Assembly: GCA_035516795.1 (NCBI GenBank)
Contig: DATIZX010000043.1
Coordinates: 1-64,000 of the forward strand
DNA from: DATJBF01 sp035516795
GTDB taxonomy: Bacteria > Verrucomicrobiota > Verrucomicrobiia > Palsa-1439
Direction: 5' to 3'
DNA length: 64,000 nucleotides
Both the position numbers and the translations under genes were made by a program. The notes under the pieces were generated by a model. It ran no database searches. It saw nothing but the letters and a program-made list of their open reading frames with translations, and was not told the DNA's origin. Of the stretch, positions 61,962-64,000 are shown in pieces (within the stretch, counting starts at the first letter, position 1; each line of letters starts with the position of its first letter).

Positions 61962-62956
61962 AATTCGCCAGTCCATGGCTGCTGTTGCTGTTGTTGCTTC
62001 TGCCGTTGTGGCTTTGGTGGGAACGCCGTTCGGCGCGGCGCGGTGGACTGAAGTTCTCGTCGATTGCAGTAGCGAAGCCGCTATCGTCTTTTTGGACGGC
62101 ATTGGGTGGGCCGCTACTGCTCACGTTGCGGGGCGGGACGCTGGTCTTCTTCGTTCTGGCCCTGGCACGACCGCAACTGGGACGCAGCGAAAGCAAGATC
62201 CGGACGGAAGGGATTGACATCGTTCTGGTAGTCGACATCTCTGGCAGCATGCAGGCGATGGACTACGAAAAAGCCGGCCAGCGCGAATCCCGAATCGACG
62301 CGGTCAAAGACGTGGTCCGCGAGTTCATTCACGACCGGCCCAACGATCGCATCGGCATGGTCGTGTTTGGCACGCACGCTTATGTGGCCAGTCCACTGAC
62401 GCTCGATCATGATTGGCTGGAGCGGAATTTGGACCGGGTGAAGATTGGGTTGGTGGAAGGCAACACCGCAATTGGCGCCGGCCTCGGCACGGGAGTCAAT
62501 CGGTTGCGGGACACGAAGGCCAAGAGCAAAGTGATCGTGCTCCTGACCGATGGCGGCGAGAACGTGCATAATCCGCCCGCGCTCGACGCCGCCAATGCGG
62601 CGAAGGAGTTTCACGTGCGCGTGTATACGGTGGGCGCGGGTTCGCAGGGCCTGGCGCCGATGCCCGTTTACGATCAAGCCGGCAATCTCGTGGGTTATCA
62701 GCCCATCCGGGCCGACCTCGATGAGAATCTGTTGAAGCAAATCGCCACCATCACCGGAGGACAATATTTCCGAGCGGCGGACACGGAGTCGCTGAAGAAG
62801 ACTTACGCACAAATCGATGCCATGGAAAAAGAGAAGGTCGAGACCAACGCGTACGAAGAGTGGCAGGAATTATTCCCGTGGTTTCTCGTGCCGGGACTCG
62901 GATGCCTGTTATTGTCGGTGACCTTGGAAAACACGCGATTGCGGAGGCTGCCGTAA
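61958..62956 (+). CDS. batA: BatA-like VWA membrane protein, 332 aa
   Basis: The N-terminal membrane helix (PWLLLLLLLLPLWLWW) and a second at about 53-72 precede the VWA domain, whose metal-ion site is DISGSMQAMDY (D-x-S-x-S), with the distal T/D in LLTDGGENVHN. A C-terminal helix (WFLVPGLGCLLLSVTL) anchors the end. The VWA domain would face the periplasm and bind partner proteins through Mg2+. The gene overlaps its neighbours on both sides (ATGA before, TAATG after). Confidence 0.92.
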   Translation: MKFASPWLLLLLLLLPLWLWWERRSARRGGLKFSSIAVAKPLSSFWTALGGPLLLTLRGGTLVFFVLALARPQLGRSESKIRTEGIDIVLVVDISGSMQAMDYEKAGQRESRIDAVKDVVREFIHDRPNDRIGMVVFGTHAYVASPLTLDHDWLERNLDRVKIGLVEGNTAIGAGLGTGVNRLRDTKAKSKVIVLLTDGGENVHNPPALDAANAAKEFHVRVYTVGAGSQGLAPMPVYDQAGNLVGYQPIRADLDENLLKQIATITGGQYFRAADTESLKKTYAQIDAMEKEKVETNAYEEWQELFPWFLVPGLGCLLLSVTLENTRLRRLP

Positions 62957-63957
62957 TGCAATTCGGCAATCCCAACGCGTTCTGGTTGCTGGTGCTCGTA
63001 CCGATTTTGATCCTGTTTGTGGTCTGGGCGTTTCGGGCGCGGCGCCGAGCGTTGGAACGGTTCGCCTCACAGCCGTTGGCGCAACGGCTCGCCGCCGCGG
63101 TCCGTCCGGTCGCGCGACGTTGGAAAGCCGCGCTGATCATCCTGACGGTATTTCTGACTGCGTTGGCGTTGACGCAGCCGCGTTGGGGCTTCCAATGGCA
63201 CGAAGTGAAACGCCGGGGCGTGGATATTTTTGTGTTGCTTGATGTGTCGAAGAGCATGTTGACGGAGGACGTGCGGCCGAATCGGTTGGCACAGGCCAAG
63301 TACGCTGTGCAGGACTTGCTGGAAAAGCTGCGCGGGGACCGGATTGGTTTGGTGGCGTTTGCCGGCACGGCATTTGTGCAGTGTCCATTGACGATTGATT
63401 ATGAAGCCTTTCGTTTGACGTTGAAGGATGCGGATCCGCAAATCATTCCGCGAGGCGGCACCGCGATTGGCGCCGCGATTCGCACGGCGCTGAAAGGGTT
63501 TGAAGCGGGCGAAGGACGCGACCGGGCGATTGTACTGATTACCGACGGTGAAGAAACAGAAGGCGACGCGCTGGCGGCGGCCGGCGAAGCGGCGAGGGCG
63601 GGCGTGAAAATTTACGCGATTGGTGTCGGCACAGCGGAGGGCGAATTGATTCCCATTCGTGAACCGGGCAAGCCGATGGAGTTTCTGAAAGACCAGGACG
63701 GTAAGGTCGTGAAATCGCGGCTCGATGAAGAAACGCTGAAGCAACTGGCGTTGAAGACCGGGGGAATTTACGTGCGGAGCGCGGCCGGTGATTTTGGGCT
63801 GGATACGATTTACGACAAAGGCATTGGGCAGCTCAAGCGCAAAGAGTACGAAGCACGACTGCAGAAGCGTTATTTTGAGCGGTTTCAATGGCCGCTGGGG
63901 ATTGCGTTTGCACTGCTGATCACGGAAACGTTCGTGACGGACCGAAAGAAGATATGA
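62956..63957 (+). CDS. batB: BatB-like VWA membrane protein, 333 aa
   Basis: It has the same layout as BatA: helix (FWLLVLVPILILFVVWAF), second helix (ALIILTVFLTALAL) and a VWA domain with MIDAS motif DVSKSMLTEDVRPNRLAQAK and distal D in VLITDGEETEG. A C-terminal helix (FQWPLGIAFALLITETF) follows. BatB differs from BatA in its MIDAS flank (LLDVSKSM) and paired BatA/BatB copies are the rule. The ATG at 62956 shares one base with the BatA stop (TAATG); earlier in-frame starts lie inside BatA and are unlikely. Confidence 0.92.
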   Translation: MQFGNPNAFWLLVLVPILILFVVWAFRARRRALERFASQPLAQRLAAAVRPVARRWKAALIILTVFLTALALTQPRWGFQWHEVKRRGVDIFVLLDVSKSMLTEDVRPNRLAQAKYAVQDLLEKLRGDRIGLVAFAGTAFVQCPLTIDYEAFRLTLKDADPQIIPRGGTAIGAAIRTALKGFEAGEGRDRAIVLITDGEETEGDALAAAGEAARAGVKIYAIGVGTAEGELIPIREPGKPMEFLKDQDGKVVKSRLDEETLKQLALKTGGIYVRSAAGDFGLDTIYDKGIGQLKRKEYEARLQKRYFERFQWPLGIAFALLITETFVTDRKKI

Positions 63958-64000
63958 ATCACCGAGCCGCAACGTTCGCGAAGAGGCGCGCCGCCAGAGT
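63954..64000 (+). CDS. Start of the next Bat-operon gene (cut by right edge)
   Basis: An ATG at 63954 overlaps the BatB stop (ATGA) and opens MNHRAATFAKRRAAR. In comparable operons this place is often taken by a TPR protein (BatC/BatE type). Only 15 codons are visible, so the identity is inferred from position. Confidence 0.45.
   Translation, partial: MNHRAATFAKRRAAR

Overview
The window (roughly 55-60 % G+C by eye) looks like chromosomal DNA from a heterotrophic member of the PVC group, most likely a Verrucomicrobiota (Limisphaerales/Pedosphaera-like). The reasons are two pseudopilins with an AFTLIELLVV prepilin motif and a C-terminal DG/DxH motif, two PEP-CTERM proteins, long secreted multidomain proteins with FN3, carbohydrate-binding and thrombospondin-type-3 modules, a DUF1111 di-haem oxidoreductase, and many glycoside hydrolases. 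No rRNA, tRNA or CRISPR array was seen.

Layout. 1-2.6 kb: accessory DNA. The left edge is cut by an IS3-like element that interrupts a small secreted-protein gene; two tiny membrane-protein genes and two small plus-strand genes follow. 2.9-5.6 kb: a secreted M16 zinc peptidase. 5.7-23.1 kb: mostly minus-strand sugar genes: two pseudopilins, two secreted clan-A glycosidases, a lone CBM-like protein, an ABC importer (binding protein, two permeases and a separately placed MsmK/MalK-type ATPase), a GPH-type symporter, a cytoplasmic GH30 and an 1123-residue six-hairpin-glycosidase-like protein. An IS91-like transposase remnant lies at 19.4-19.7 kb. 23.4-48.3 kb: the core of a beta-glucan locus, with two PEP-CTERM proteins, a triple-CBM protein, a LacI-type regulator, three GH16-type enzymes, a CBM/FN3/di-haem oxidoreductase fusion, GH3, a TlpA-like thioredoxin, an aldo/keto reductase and a GH55-like twin beta-helix fused to a beta-propeller. 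48.4-49.6 kb: a decayed carbamoyltransferase/SxtJ gene. 49.6-52 kb: a secreted protein, a 50-residue lipoprotein and an aquaporin. 52.4-59.3 kb: a signalling cassette (receiver-PAS-histidine kinase, TonB-dependent receptor, YfiR-like protein, CHASE8/HAMP/PAS kinase, CheY-like receiver). 59.5-64 kb: a MoxR-DUF58-DUF4381-BatA-BatB operon that runs off the right edge.

How it may work. GH16, GH55 and GH3 proteins outside the cytoplasm would cut beta-1,3-(1,6-)glucan such as laminarin. CBM modules and PEP-CTERM anchors would keep enzymes and substrate at the surface. The ABC importer and GPH symporter would bring in oligosaccharides, and GH30 and the six-hairpin protein, which lack signal peptides, would finish them inside. 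A palindrome TGCAAnnnnTTGCA recurs in the intergenic DNA around the lacI-type gene and in front of PEP-CTERM, CBM and GH16 genes, so these probably form one regulon. The most unusual part is a di-haem oxidoreductase carrying the same N-terminal glycan-binding module, nearly identical in DNA, as the adjacent GH16 enzyme. This suggests a redox step tied to glucan breakdown.
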